A stretch of 64,000 nt of DNA from Treponema sp. (GCA_016286535.1 JAEESZ010000012.1:1-64000), one strand, 5' to 3'. Counted from the first letter of the stretch, positions 49,901-60,278 are shown. Numbers and translations are program-made. Notes: generated from the letters alone by a model not told the origin.

Positions 49901-50872
49901 ATGAAACAGAAAAATAATCAGTTGCAGCCTTTAGTCAAAAAATCTTTTTGGGTAAGACTGCGTGAAGAAAAATATCTTCAAATAATGGCCTTACTTGGAA
50001 TAGCCTGGATGCTTGTATTCAATTACATTCCAATGTACGGAATTATCATTGCATTTAAGAAAAACTTTTATATAACAACTCCTTTGTTCAGTAAAAAATT
50101 CTGGGAATCTCCATGGGCATTAAATCATGGTTTCCAGCACTTTATTGCTTTTATTAAGGATGAAGAGTTTGTAAATGTAATGGTGAATACTCTGGGCATA
50201 AGCCTTATTAAGCTTGCTGTTAATTTTACCCTGCCAATTGTATTCGCACTTCTTTTGAACGAAGTTAAAAACCTCAAATTCAAGAAGGCTGTTCAGACTA
50301 TTACTTACATGCCACACTTCCTTTCATGGGTAGTTCTTGGTGGTATCTTAACAACCTGGCTTGGTGACGGTGGACTTATCAATGAGATTTTAGTTAAAAC
50401 CGGAATATTAAAAGAAGGAATCTCTTTCCTTGCTTATCCAAAATACTTCTGGGGAATTACAGTTATTTCTGACTTATGGAAAGAATTAGGCTGGTCTGCA
50501 ATTATTTATCTTGCTGCAATTTCCGGTATTGATCAGGAAATGTATGAAGCCGCAAAGGTTGATGGTGCAAGCCGCTGGAAGCAGATCTGGTCTATTACCC
50601 TGCCTTCTATTGCTCCAACCGTAACTATTATGTTTATTCTTGCTGTCGGCGGACTTTTGAATACTAACTTTGATCAGATTCTGGTATTGAACAATCCATT
50701 AAATGCTCCAAGAAGTAACGTACTTGATATTTATGTTTACCAGACTGCTATGCGTGGTATGAGATATTCTTATGCAGCTGCAATCGGTTTGTTTAAGTCG
50801 GTAATAGCATTTATTCTGCTCTTTATCGCTAATCAGGTAACTAAGAAATTAAACGATACAGCCCTGTTCTAG
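49901..50872 (+). CDS. Carbohydrate ABC transporter permease, LplB type
   Basis: 323 residues with six transmembrane helices and the cytoplasmic EAA loop EAAKVDGASRWKQIWSITLP, which docks the ATPase. The N-terminal MLVFNYIPMYGIIIAFKK is typical of the LplB/YtcP importer pairs of the CUT1 group that carry complex glycans. First gene of the importer operon, with a second permease 24 bp downstream. No ATPase gene is present, so a shared MsmX-like ATPase must be encoded elsewhere. Confidence 0.9.
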   Translation: MKQKNNQLQPLVKKSFWVRLREEKYLQIMALLGIAWMLVFNYIPMYGIIIAFKKNFYITTPLFSKKFWESPWALNHGFQHFIAFIKDEEFVNVMVNTLGISLIKLAVNFTLPIVFALLLNEVKNLKFKKAVQTITYMPHFLSWVVLGGILTTWLGDGGLINEILVKTGILKEGISFLAYPKYFWGITVISDLWKELGWSAIIYLAAISGIDQEMYEAAKVDGASRWKQIWSITLPSIAPTVTIMFILAVGGLLNTNFDQILVLNNPLNAPRSNVLDIYVYQTAMRGMRYSYAAAIGLFKSVIAFILLFIANQVTKKLNDTALF

Positions 50873-50896
50873 GATGTATAAGGTTTTTATGGAGGA

Positions 50897-51787
50897 ATGA
50901 AAATGGCACATTCAAGATTAAATAGAGCTACACCAGGTGATTATATCATTGGTTTTGTGATGGTTTTACTCTGCTTTATTTCGCTGTATCCGGTATGGTA
51001 CACAATCATTATTTCTTTCAATGATTCAAGCGATGCATTACGGGGCGGAATCTATCTCTTCCCAAGAAAATTCAGTCTGGAAAGTTATAAAACTGTATTC
51101 CAGGACAAGACAATTGTTCGTGCGTTTATGATTACTGTACTTCGTACCCTGCTTGGAACAGTAACCAGTGTATTCTTTACTGCAATGGTTGGATACGCTT
51201 TTTCTAAGAAACATATTATGGGAAATAAGTTATATACAATCCTTGGAACAATCACAATGTTCTTTGGAGGCGGCTTAATTCCTTACTTTATTACACTGAA
51301 GAACCTGGGTCTTTATGACAACTTCCTTGTTTACATTATTCCAAGCTTGTTCAGTTTTTATAACATGGTAATCTTTATGTCTTTCTTCCGCGGTTTACCA
51401 GCCAGCCTTGAAGAGTCGGCTAAGCTTGACGGAGCAAATGACATGTTGATTTTCATAAAAATTATACTTCCTTTATCTATGCCAGTCCTTGCAACAATTG
51501 CTTTGTTCAATGGAGTATGGCACTGGAACGATTATTTTGCCGGAGTTATGTACATCAACAAATCGGAATTACAGCCAATACAAACCTACCTGTATCGTGT
51601 TGTAGCCAGTGCTTCTGCTTCAAAAGCAGTTGTTGCAATGCCGGCTGGTGTTTCTGCTCAGCAGGTAAGCTCTCAGTCAGTACGTCTTGCAACCATGGTT
51701 GTTACAACCTTCCCAATCATGTGTGTTTACCCATTCCTGCAGAAATACTTTGTAAAGGGAATGTTAATTGGTTCTATTAAGGGTTAG
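50897..51787 (+). CDS. Carbohydrate ABC transporter permease, YtcP type
   Basis: 296 residues, six transmembrane helices, EAA loop ESAKLDGANDMLIFIKIILP, and a conserved start ATPGDYIIGFVMVLLCFISL YPVW-type region, as in the second permeases of LplB/YtcP importers. GGAGG precedes the ATG. Works with the preceding permease and the lipoprotein binding protein that follows. Confidence 0.9.
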   Translation: MKMAHSRLNRATPGDYIIGFVMVLLCFISLYPVWYTIIISFNDSSDALRGGIYLFPRKFSLESYKTVFQDKTIVRAFMITVLRTLLGTVTSVFFTAMVGYAFSKKHIMGNKLYTILGTITMFFGGGLIPYFITLKNLGLYDNFLVYIIPSLFSFYNMVIFMSFFRGLPASLEESAKLDGANDMLIFIKIILPLSMPVLATIALFNGVWHWNDYFAGVMYINKSELQPIQTYLYRVVASASASKAVVAMPAGVSAQQVSSQSVRLATMVVTTFPIMCVYPFLQKYFVKGMLIGSIKG

Positions 51788-51791
51788 CAGC

Positions 51792-51851
51792 AAAATCCGA
51801 GCAATGGCGCAGGATTTTGTACGCGCGAAACGAAAGCAACGCGAAGCGTTG
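51792..51851 (+). repeat. Two hairpins between permease and binding-protein genes
   Basis: AAAATCC/GGATTTT (51792-51798 with 51812-51818) and CAACGC/GCGTTG (51837-51842 with 51846-51851). Hairpins here commonly protect the 3' end of processed mRNA or dampen read-through, letting the binding protein be made in excess over the permeases. That role is inferred. Confidence 0.5.
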
Positions 51852-51888
51852 GTAACTTACATGGTTTTCTTTAAAGGAGGAAAAAAAT

Positions 51889-53520
51889 ATGAAAAAAATC
51901 AAGGTGGTAGCTTTAGGTTTAGCTATGGTTGCTGCAATGTCTTTTGTAGGCTGCAGCAAGAATAAAGGTGCCTCAGCTTCAGGAAGTAAATCTTCTGATG
52001 TTCCAGGTTGGAAAGCAAACGCAGACAAACCAATTAAGTTTGACTGGTATATCAACTTCAGCTGGTTTGCACGTCACTGGGGAGACTCAAAAGTTTCTAA
52101 ATACATCACAGAAAAAACTGGTGTAGATGTAAACTTTATCGTTCCTGCAGGAAACGAAGCAGAAAAATTAAATGCAATGATTGCAGGTGATGCTCTTCCA
52201 GATTTAATCACACTTGGATGGTGGGAAGGTCAGATTCCTATGATGATTGATGCAGATCTTCTTTACTCATTAGACGAACTTGCAGACAAATACGATCCAT
52301 ATTTCTACAAAGCAGCAGACCCTGCAAAAGTAGGCTGGTATCGCCAGGCAGACGGACATATCTACGGATATCCTAACGCATCTTTCACATCAACTGCTTA
52401 TGAAAAATATGCAGGAAAACTTACTTCAAACGAAACTTTCCTTGTTCGTAAAGATATGTACGAAGCTCTCGGAAGCCCAGATATGACAACTCCAGAGGGA
52501 TTCTTAAACGCTCTTCGCGCTGCAAAAGCTAAGTTCCCAACAGTAAACGGACAGTCACTTATCCCATTCGGAACAAACGAATTCGGTGATACAGGATGTT
52601 CTCAGCTCCAGGGCTATCTTGCACACTTCCTTGCAATTGCTCCAGAAAAAGACGGAAAATTCGTAAATGCTGACCTTGGTCTTACAGATGATCCAGAATA
52701 TATCCGCTGGATGAAAATGTTCCGCCAGGCTCACGAAGAAGGCCTCTTTACAACAGATGTATTCGTAGACAAACGTTCACAGATCGAAGAAAAAGCAGCA
52801 CAGGGACGCTACTTCTGTATGCTCTATCAGAACTGGGATATGCAGGCTCCACAGAATACACTTTATGCACGTGATCCAAACTCTATCTACATTGCTGTAG
52901 ACGGACCAAAGAACTCTAAGGGTGATGATCCAGTTCTCGCTGGTGGTGGAATTGCTGGTTGGACAGTAACTTTAGTTTCTAAGAACTGTAAAGACCCAGC
53001 TCGTGCCATTCAGTTCCTTACATACCTTATTTCTGAAGAAGGTCAGATGGATACAAACTTCGGTATTGAAGGCGAAACATACACAATCGAAAACGGTGTA
53101 CCAAAACTTACACCAGAAGTTGCAGCTCTTGATAAGAACGACAAGAACAAGCAGGAAACAGACATTGGTGTTCAGTACACATACTGGATGTTAATGGATA
53201 CAGCATGGCAGGCACAGTTCGGTTCAGACTATGCTCCTTCACTTGAACAGCCACAGCTCTGGACACGTCCATATGTACACTCATATGCAGCATACGACGG
53301 ACTTACACTTCCAGTTGGTTCAGATGAACAGCTCATCTACGAAGATATTCAGAGAAGATGGGGTAAAGTTCTTCCTCAGATGATTCGTGCTTCTTCAGAA
53401 GCTGAATTCGACAAGATTGTTGCAGACTTCAACGAATACAAGAAAGACAAAGGTATTGATAAGGTTATCGCTGCTCAGACAGAACTTATGAATATCAACA
53501 AAAAGAAACTTGGAATGTAA
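51889..53520 (+). CDS. Extracellular sugar-binding lipoprotein (LplA-like)
   Basis: 543 residues. The signal peptide ends in lipobox SFVGC. The mature protein has the two-lobed solute-binding fold of family 1 with long inserts, as in LplA-type proteins: KYITEKTGVDVNFIVPAGNE, then LPDLITLGWWEGQIPMMID, and a Trp/Tyr-rich ligand groove (YTYWMLMDTAWQAQFGSDY). AAAGGAGG precedes the ATG. Codon use is strongly biased toward few codons, suggesting high expression. It delivers oligosaccharide to the two permeases. Confidence 0.9.
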   Translation: MKKIKVVALGLAMVAAMSFVGCSKNKGASASGSKSSDVPGWKANADKPIKFDWYINFSWFARHWGDSKVSKYITEKTGVDVNFIVPAGNEAEKLNAMIAGDALPDLITLGWWEGQIPMMIDADLLYSLDELADKYDPYFYKAADPAKVGWYRQADGHIYGYPNASFTSTAYEKYAGKLTSNETFLVRKDMYEALGSPDMTTPEGFLNALRAAKAKFPTVNGQSLIPFGTNEFGDTGCSQLQGYLAHFLAIAPEKDGKFVNADLGLTDDPEYIRWMKMFRQAHEEGLFTTDVFVDKRSQIEEKAAQGRYFCMLYQNWDMQAPQNTLYARDPNSIYIAVDGPKNSKGDDPVLAGGGIAGWTVTLVSKNCKDPARAIQFLTYLISEEGQMDTNFGIEGETYTIENGVPKLTPEVAALDKNDKNKQETDIGVQYTYWMLMDTAWQAQFGSDYAPSLEQPQLWTRPYVHSYAAYDGLTLPVGSDEQLIYEDIQRRWGKVLPQMIRASSEAEFDKIVADFNEYKKDKGIDKVIAAQTELMNINKKKLGM

Positions 53521-53569
53521 GTTATAAGTTTCTGATTAAAAACACATAATCAGATATATAAAAGTCTTG

Positions 53570-53622
53570 AAGAACAGAAGCGGCAAATCCTCCAGGGGGT
53601 TATAAAGGCTGCTTCTGTTCTT
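53570..53622 (+). terminator. Terminator after the binding-protein gene
   Basis: AAGAACAGAAGC and GCTTCTGTTCTT form a 12-bp perfect stem with a ~29-nt loop, followed by TATTAATTTT. It separates the importer operon from the two-component genes. Confidence 0.7.
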
Positions 53623-53670
53623 TATTAATTTTCCAGTTCGACAAGGGGACTTTTATCAGATAGAATTATT

Positions 53671-55488
53671 ATGATGATAAAGATGAACTTTTCGCAAAAA
53701 CTTGTTTTCTCTTATACCTGCATTGTAGTAATTCCTTTGTTTATTCTTGTAGTTACCGCAATGGGGCTTATCCGTCGTTCCCGCGTAGAAGAACTGCAGT
53801 CCTACAGCGAAGGACTTTTACTGGAAAATTATGATCTTGTTAAAAAGAATATAGAATCTTTTAGTTTGTTTGAGCAGTTGATTAATTCAAACGGTCAGTT
53901 AATGCTCTTTTTTACCATTCCGGAGCGCAGCAGCGAAGAAGAAATTATTGAAACCATGATTTCTGAATCAACTATGATAGAAAGAACTCTGGAAACTGTT
54001 CCAAACATTTATGCCCTCAGGGTTTTTAGCGATAATCCTCTCATACCGGAACGCTGGCCAATTTTTGTTAATTCAAAACGTACAGATTTGCCTGCCCTTA
54101 AAAGATGGGAATTCGGCTATACAGCAGACTACCTTGGAAACCAGGGCTCCTTAAAACTTGAGTCAGTTTGTTCAACCCGCCGCCTTGAAAAAAATCACCG
54201 GGAAATTGGTTACATTCAGATTGCAATGAAAACCAGCGATTTTTTTCCTTTTTTGTTCAGACGCTTGAACGAGTTTAATGATGATTACGCCTTCCGCGAA
54301 TATCTGAATCCCGAAACAAAAAAAATGGAATTAATTCCAATTACAAATTCAATTATAGAAAAATCTCAGTCAGTTTTATCTAAAAAAATTCTGAATGATT
54401 TTTATACAGAAGTTTACACCAGAAAACATGGAGAGCTTTCTCCGGGTGGAAGACTGATTTTACATCATAATAACGATGTTAGATATTCAAGCTGGATTCG
54501 TGTTCCTGACATGAATATCATCCTTTTACACACCTGTTCATCTGAGCAGATTCAAAGAAGTCTTTTTCTTATTCAAAGCGGAATAATTGCAGGGCTTTTA
54601 ATCACAATCTTCCTTTTGTATTTTATTGTCCGCTATTTTACCCGCCGCTTAATGAGCCGCGTTTACAATCTTATAGACGGAATGAAGCAGGTAGAAGACG
54701 GAAATCTTGCTGCCAGTGTAAAGGTTACCGGTCACGACGAAGTAACCCAGGCCCAGCTTACCTTTAATCAGATGACAGAACAGCTTTGTAATCAGATTGA
54801 AGAAATTAAAAAAGAACAGCAGCTGATTGCCGACACAGAAATGAAGGCCATGCAGAATCAGATAAATGCCCACTTCCTTTACAATGCTCTTGAAACCATA
54901 AAAATGCAGGCAGTAATTGCCGGCGAAAGCGACGTTGAAGAAAGTATAAATGTTCTTGGAAAACTTATGCACTATTGTCTGCGCTGGAGAATCCACACGG
55001 TAACTTTGCAGGAAGAAGTAGACTATATCCGTTCCTACATTTATCTTTTGAATATACGAAATGATTATGTAATTTCGCTCGAAACAGAAATTCAAAACGA
55101 ATTAAAGAATGTCATCATTCCAAAAATGAGTCTGCAGCCTCTGGTAGAAAATGCCTTCTACTATGCAATTGAACCGCTTGGAAAAGATGCTGTAATCAGA
55201 GTCTTTACCGAAGAAGAAGAAAAAAGCGACAGAATCTGGTTATGCGTGCAGGATTTTGGAAAGGGAATTTCTGCAGAAAAGCAGAAAGAAATTAATGAGT
55301 ATCTTTCAGATGATTCTTACGAAAGAGATTCTAAAGGCAGTATTGGAATTAAAAATATCCAGCAGAGATTAAGCATGTTCTGCGGAAAAGATTATAGATT
55401 AAAAATTGTATCAGAAGAGGGAAAAGGAACCCTGATAAAAATTCCTGTACCACGACATTTCCTGGAAAAAGGGGGAGATGAAAAATGA
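53671..55488 (+). CDS. Sensor histidine kinase, YesM type
   Basis: 605 residues. The first transmembrane helix is near residues 10-32 and the second near 305-325, flanking a ~270-residue extracellular sensor. A HAMP domain follows (MSRVYNLIDGMKQVEDGNLA), then the His_kinase motif INAHFLYNALETIKM with the phospho-His, and HATPase_c (PLVENAFYYAIE ... KGSIGIKNIQQRL). YesM/YesN pairs control neighbouring polysaccharide uptake loci. The stop overlaps the response-regulator start (ATGA). Confidence 0.9.
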   Translation: MMIKMNFSQKLVFSYTCIVVIPLFILVVTAMGLIRRSRVEELQSYSEGLLLENYDLVKKNIESFSLFEQLINSNGQLMLFFTIPERSSEEEIIETMISESTMIERTLETVPNIYALRVFSDNPLIPERWPIFVNSKRTDLPALKRWEFGYTADYLGNQGSLKLESVCSTRRLEKNHREIGYIQIAMKTSDFFPFLFRRLNEFNDDYAFREYLNPETKKMELIPITNSIIEKSQSVLSKKILNDFYTEVYTRKHGELSPGGRLILHHNNDVRYSSWIRVPDMNIILLHTCSSEQIQRSLFLIQSGIIAGLLITIFLLYFIVRYFTRRLMSRVYNLIDGMKQVEDGNLAASVKVTGHDEVTQAQLTFNQMTEQLCNQIEEIKKEQQLIADTEMKAMQNQINAHFLYNALETIKMQAVIAGESDVEESINVLGKLMHYCLRWRIHTVTLQEEVDYIRSYIYLLNIRNDYVISLETEIQNELKNVIIPKMSLQPLVENAFYYAIEPLGKDAVIRVFTEEEEKSDRIWLCVQDFGKGISAEKQKEINEYLSDDSYERDSKGSIGIKNIQQRLSMFCGKDYRLKIVSEEGKGTLIKIPVPRHFLEKGGDEK

Positions 55489-56972
55489 TAACAATTGTAT
55501 TAGCAGATGATGAAAAAATGATTCGTGCGGGATTAAAAAAGATTCTGCAGGAAAATATTGCTATGCCTCTGGAAATTATTGAAGCTAAAAATGGTGAAGA
55601 GGCCCTTAATTTATGTAAAGAAAAAGAGCCGGAGATTCTGATTACAGATATTCGTATGCCTGTTATGGACGGCGTAGAGCTGATGAAGAGACTTTCTGAA
55701 TCAAAAGAGCTTCCGGTAAAACCTGCAATTATTGTTCTCAGCGGTTACGATGATTTTACCTACGCAAAGGCCGCTATACAGAGCGGGGCTTTAAGTTACA
55801 TTTTAAAACCTGTTGATAAAAAAGAATTAATAGGCGCAGTAAATTCTGCAATTATGGATTGTCTTCAGGCAGAAAAAAATTCTAATGAACAGCAGTTTAG
55901 AAAAATAATGGAAAAAGGAAGAATTGATGATGTTTCTACTCTTCCAAAAATCACGGTAAAGAACGGACTTCGCTGTATTGTAATTTATGGAAACAATCCT
56001 CTGCTTGCCTTAGAAAGTGTAATGGCCGACCGTAAGTATTATGTTCTTGAACAGACAAAAAAATCGGTACTTATAGTTTATCCATTTGAAGGTAAAGAGG
56101 TTTCTTATGATCCGGCCCTGCTCGAAAAATTCGTAGTTGGAATTTCGGGTCCGGCAGATGATTATTCCATGCTCAGAACCATGCGAAAACAGGCGGTAAC
56201 TGCAGCCATGCAGGCCTTTTTTGATGTGGAAGGGGGAGCTGTAAATTCTCTTTTAAAAGGCGGCCTTTATTTTTACGAAAGCCAGAATCACATGACAGAT
56301 TTTCAGCAGATTGATGAATTATACGAAAAGATTATGAGCAAGTGTGATATTTCTTCGGCAGAAGAGATTCAAAAGGGAATTAAAAATCTTTTTACAAGTT
56401 TTGAAAAAGATTCAAAACTCAATGCAGAAATCCTTTATTATCTTTACAGAAAAGTTGTTTCAAATCTTTTTAGCCGTTATGCAGGTTACACAGATTCAGA
56501 TATGTATCTTCATATTAAAAGCATTATGATAGAAAATATTTTTGAATTTAAAAACATTTACGAATGGCAGTCCAGCATAACCGATTATGTAGTTTATCTT
56601 GCGGCTTTATTAAAACAGAATTCAAAGGAATCGCCATATATTTCTGAAGCAATTGATTTTGTAAAAACTCATTTTAAGAAGAATATTAATATGGCCATGG
56701 TTGCAAATCAGGTTTCGGTAAATTACACCTGGTTTTCTGAAAAATTTAAGGAACATACCGGCGTAAACTTTAACGAATATTTGAAACGCCTTAGAATTGA
56801 CGAAGCAAAATCCCTTCTTGAAAAGGGCTGTTACAAAGTTTACGAGGTTTCTGAACGCTCCGGATTTTCAGATGTAAAATACTTCATGAAAATCTTTCGC
56901 GAAGAAACCGGTATGTCCCCAACAGAGTGGAGCAATAAACATCAGTTTATTTCAAAATCCAGGTCTGAATAG
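55485..56972 (+). CDS. Response regulator with AraC output domain, YesN type
   Basis: 495 residues. The receiver domain has acidic pocket Asp8-Asp9 and phospho-acceptor Asp55 (ILITDIRMPVMDG). The centre is the usual unassigned YesN linker. The C-terminal ~100 residues are an AraC double helix-turn-helix (MVANQVSVNYTWFSEKFKEH and VYEVSERSGFSDVKYFMKIF). It likely activates the ABC importer and nearby glycosidases. It overlaps the convergent GH30 gene by 26 bp. Confidence 0.9.
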   Translation: MITIVLADDEKMIRAGLKKILQENIAMPLEIIEAKNGEEALNLCKEKEPEILITDIRMPVMDGVELMKRLSESKELPVKPAIIVLSGYDDFTYAKAAIQSGALSYILKPVDKKELIGAVNSAIMDCLQAEKNSNEQQFRKIMEKGRIDDVSTLPKITVKNGLRCIVIYGNNPLLALESVMADRKYYVLEQTKKSVLIVYPFEGKEVSYDPALLEKFVVGISGPADDYSMLRTMRKQAVTAAMQAFFDVEGGAVNSLLKGGLYFYESQNHMTDFQQIDELYEKIMSKCDISSAEEIQKGIKNLFTSFEKDSKLNAEILYYLYRKVVSNLFSRYAGYTDSDMYLHIKSIMIENIFEFKNIYEWQSSITDYVVYLAALLKQNSKESPYISEAIDFVKTHFKKNINMAMVANQVSVNYTWFSEKFKEHTGVNFNEYLKRLRIDEAKSLLEKGCYKVYEVSERSGFSDVKYFMKIFREETGMSPTEWSNKHQFISKSRSE

Positions 56973-58344
56973 CTCTAGGTGGAATCTTTAAGTAGACCGG
57001 CTTAGAGCAGCCTGACTCTTCTTCAACAGTGAACTCATAGATAAAATCTGCCTCGGTTGTGTTTGTTACAATTAAGGCGATTGTACCGTCCGGATTTTTA
57101 AATGCCAGAGATTCAACTTCGTCTGTTAAGTGTCCGCTTACGGTGGCAGGAGTCATGGCAGAAGTAAGATTTGTTTCAATACATACAGCGCCCGGCTGAA
57201 TAAAACGGCTGAAGTGACCAATATAATAGTAAGAACTCTGGAAATAGAGTTTTCCTGCCTTTTCGTCTGCAAGAATTGGAGCGTCACAGAAGTTTCCTAC
57301 ATGATTAGGGCCCCCCTGCATATCTAAGACAATATTCCAGTCAATCCACTTTGACGCACCGCTCTTTAAATCGTTTATGATGTTATGGGCATAGCGTTCC
57401 CCTGTAAACCAGGCACCGTTTCTAGGACCGCCTTCAACACAGCCTTCAGAAAAAATCAGATCCAGCTGAGGATATTTTTCGTAAATGCTTTTGATGTTCT
57501 TGTACTGGTCGCCGGAGTACCAGTGGAAGGCAAGACCGGCAATGTATTTGTCTGCATCTTTTACTTTAAGAGATTCTTCTGCTCTTTCCAGAGCCAGGTC
57601 GCGGTTGTGGTCCCAGATGTAGATTTTTACATCAAGGCCGGCTTTTTCGAGGGCAGGTCCAAGATAAAGACTTGCAAATTCTCCTTCTTCCTTTGCAGAC
57701 CATTCGCAGGAATCCCAGGACTGAACTGCGGCAGGTTCATTCTGTATTGTGACAAAAGAGATTTTAATTCCCTGTTCTGCCATTTTTTGAATAAATTTCA
57801 CAAAATACTGGGCCCAGAGCTCCTTGTATTGTGCAAGAAGATGACCACCATGGTTCATATCACCATTATCTTTCATCCACGCAGGAGGAGACCAGGGCGA
57901 AAGAAGAAAATCAACATTACTGTTTTCTTCTCTGGAAATCGATTGAACGTCGCTGGCCAGTGGATAAATATATTTGTTGGTGCGTTCCATAGAAAAAGAT
58001 TCAAGACTTTCATCCTTTTCTGAAACGCAGGCCCAGTTACCTAAAGAAAAATCGCAGGAATTCATGTGCAGTCTTGCAAAATGATAGCCGTTTCCTGTGT
58101 GAGGATTGTAGTATGCCTCAATTGCCTGCTTTCTTACTTTTGCAGGAAGCTTTGAAAGTACATAACCGGAAGATTCTGTTAAAGCTCCTCCAAAACCATA
58201 AAACTTCTGCTGAGTTTTATTAGGGCAAATTTTGAGAGATGAAGGAATCCAGCCCGTAGGAGTGTGGATTCTTTCTTCAAGTGTAATTTCAGTGATGCGT
58301 TCCGCACTATCTTTAGCGGTTTCATAAAGTTTGTAAATTTTCAT
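56947..58344 (-). CDS. Glycoside hydrolase family 30 (glucosylceramidase-like)
   Basis: 465 residues, no signal peptide, (beta/alpha)8 barrel plus side beta domain. The acid/base Glu is in SFVTIQNEPAAVQSWDSC and the nucleophile Glu in LDLIFSEGCVEGGPRNGAW. GFGGALTESSGYVLSKLP is the typical family opening. GH30 enzymes here usually act as beta-1,6-glucanase or beta-glucosidase. With the GH16 enzymes and importer this points to beta-glucan breakdown. Confidence 0.92.
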   Translation of the reverse strand: MKIYKLYETAKDSAERITEITLEERIHTPTGWIPSSLKICPNKTQQKFYGFGGALTESSGYVLSKLPAKVRKQAIEAYYNPHTGNGYHFARLHMNSCDFSLGNWACVSEKDESLESFSMERTNKYIYPLASDVQSISREENSNVDFLLSPWSPPAWMKDNGDMNHGGHLLAQYKELWAQYFVKFIQKMAEQGIKISFVTIQNEPAAVQSWDSCEWSAKEEGEFASLYLGPALEKAGLDVKIYIWDHNRDLALERAEESLKVKDADKYIAGLAFHWYSGDQYKNIKSIYEKYPQLDLIFSEGCVEGGPRNGAWFTGERYAHNIINDLKSGASKWIDWNIVLDMQGGPNHVGNFCDAPILADEKAGKLYFQSSYYYIGHFSRFIQPGAVCIETNLTSAMTPATVSGHLTDEVESLAFKNPDGTIALIVTNTTEADFIYEFTVEEESGCSKPVYLKIPPRAIQTWILK

Positions 58345-58434
58345 GATTTGAGTATAGACTCATTATTATGCTTTTAATAGTTTGAGAAATTTCTAAATAG
58401 TGTAATTTTTTCGGCCGGGCTGAGTCTTGCAGAA

Positions 58435-59280
58435 CTAATATTCTTTGTAGGCCTTTACCCAGTCTACATAAAGTTTTGCAGGAAGCTTTTCTTCGTCTAC
58501 TTTGCCGCCCCAGGTTCCAAATTCTGCAGTGATTTTTATATAATTTCTTGCATTAACAATGCCGCCCCATTTTTCTGCACCGGCAATTGTAGAATCAAAA
58601 TATGGTTCGGGATTATTGTCCAGATAAGCCTTGTAGTAGTCTTTTGTCCATTCAAAGGTTACTTCGTGCCATTCATTATAGAAAGAATCATCTATAAAGT
58701 ACTGACTGTAAAAGTATTTATGTTCTTTTCCGTAGCCGTCCCAGTGAATGGCAGAATTAAGATAGTTTTTCTTTCCGACAGGCATGTTTGGGTCGTTTGG
58801 AAGAATTTCAAAAATATCAATTTCGCCGCCATCTATGGCACCGTTTCCAATTTTAGAAACTGTGTCGCCCATGAGCCAGAAGGCAAACCAGAGACCGGAA
58901 GCTTTTTCTGCCTTAAAGCGGATTTTATAAAGGCCGCGGGTCTGTTCAAATTTTTCTCTAGTGCGAACTCCTCCGCTTATTAAAAGATTGTCCTTTTTTC
59001 TTCCTTCAATTACAAGTTTTCCGTCTTCAATATATGAACATTCATCCTTCCAGAAGCCGCCAAGATCCTGTCTCTGCCATTCAGGGCAGCGTGACCAGCG
59101 TTTTAAGTCCAGATCTGATGAAGAAAAATCATCATAAAAAGTACATCTATAGTTTTTTTCGTTAAAAGTGATTTTTTCGTCGTTACCAAGGTTTGAACCA
59201 ATATCTTCTCTTACCATACTTGCACATCCTGCCAAAATAAATGAGGTTAATAAAATTGAAATAGACTTTGTAAGTTTCAT
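58435..59280 (-). CDS. GH16 family lipoprotein
   Basis: 281 residues from the ATG at 59280, which gives a 20-residue lipoprotein signal ending LAGC; a start 5 codons earlier is possible. The catalytic E-x-D-x-x-E is in IDGGEIDIFEILPND. Other conserved parts are FYDDFSSSDLDLKRWSRCPE and YNEWHEVTFEWTKDYYKAY. It is a single catalytic domain with no binding module. Likely a surface beta-glucanase supplying oligosaccharides to the importer. Confidence 0.9.
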   Translation of the reverse strand: MKLTKSISILLTSFILAGCASMVREDIGSNLGNDEKITFNEKNYRCTFYDDFSSSDLDLKRWSRCPEWQRQDLGGFWKDECSYIEDGKLVIEGRKKDNLLISGGVRTREKFEQTRGLYKIRFKAEKASGLWFAFWLMGDTVSKIGNGAIDGGEIDIFEILPNDPNMPVGKKNYLNSAIHWDGYGKEHKYFYSQYFIDDSFYNEWHEVTFEWTKDYYKAYLDNNPEPYFDSTIAGAEKWGGIVNARNYIKITAEFGTWGGKVDEEKLPAKLYVDWVKAYKEY

Positions 59281-59372
59281 TATGCAAATTATCATTTATA
59301 AAAGTTTAATTTGCAAGAAAAAATATCTTTTAAAATTGGAAAAATCTGCATGGCCCAGGCACTTTCGCGGCC

Positions 59373-60278
59373 CTATGCGACGTATTCCCTTATGATGCTT
59401 TGTACTGCTTGCAGATAATCTGCGCCAAAAATGTTCAGGTGATTTAAAAGCTGGTACAAATTGTATAAGTCGCGGCGGTTTTCGTAGCCGGGGGCGAGGG
59501 GATGGACTTCGCGGTAGGCATCATAGAATTCGGCAGGGAAGGCACCAAAAAGTTCTGTCATGGCTATGTCTGCTTCTGCGTGTCCGACATAAGAAGCCGG
59601 ATCTATTAAAACGGCCTGACCGTCTTTGTTACAAATAATATTGCCGCTCCATAAATCACCGTGTAAAAGACTAGGCTTTTCAGGTTCAATAAGAAAGTCG
59701 TCCAGGTGGTCTAAAAGTTTTGTAATAAGTGTGCGGTCTTCTTTTGTAAAGTAAGAATCAGCGGCCTTAAACTGGGGAAGCAGTCTCATATCTCTAAAAA
59801 AAGTAACAAAAGAGTCGCGCGGGGTATTAAGCTGCGTTCGCGAGCCAATAAAATTATCTTCATCAAAACCAAATTTTCCCGACTTGAGTTTTGTTTTTGC
59901 ATTATGCATATCGGCAAGTTTTCTTCCAAAAGTGGTCCAGAAATCAGAATTGATGTTGCCGTATTCTATGAATTTCAAAAAGAGAAAAGAGTAACCGGCT
60001 TCTTCGCCATCATCAGTTCCGGTACAAAGCAGCTCTGCAACAGGAATGGTCTTAGTCTGGGCCATTGCTCTAAGGCCTGCTGCTTCAGCCTTAAAAAAAG
60101 AAAGGTTTTCTTTTGCATTTGCCTTCATAAAAACTTTGTCGCCGGTATTAAGGGTAAGGCCATAGGCTTTGTTAATGTCTCCGCCGGAAAGTCTGTCTGT
60201 ATTTGTTATGGCTACTTTAGGGCCGTATAAAGAAACAAGGGCGTTTGCCAGGGAATTATAATGAGGTAACTGATTCAT
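59373..60278 (-). CDS. Fructosamine kinase family protein
   Basis: 301 residues. It starts with the nucleotide-site region LSGGDINKAYGLTLNTGDKV, the ATP Lys in VFMKANAKENLSFF, and the catalytic loop SLLHGDLWSGNIICNKDGQA followed by the metal-binding VLIDPASYVGHAEADIAMTE. Family members phosphorylate ketosamines (deglycation) or ribulosamines. Stand-alone gene. Confidence 0.9.
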   Translation of the reverse strand: MNQLPHYNSLANALVSLYGPKVAITNTDRLSGGDINKAYGLTLNTGDKVFMKANAKENLSFFKAEAAGLRAMAQTKTIPVAELLCTGTDDGEEAGYSFLFLKFIEYGNINSDFWTTFGRKLADMHNAKTKLKSGKFGFDEDNFIGSRTQLNTPRDSFVTFFRDMRLLPQFKAADSYFTKEDRTLITKLLDHLDDFLIEPEKPSLLHGDLWSGNIICNKDGQAVLIDPASYVGHAEADIAMTELFGAFPAEFYDAYREVHPLAPGYENRRDLYNLYQLLNHLNIFGADYLQAVQSIIREYVA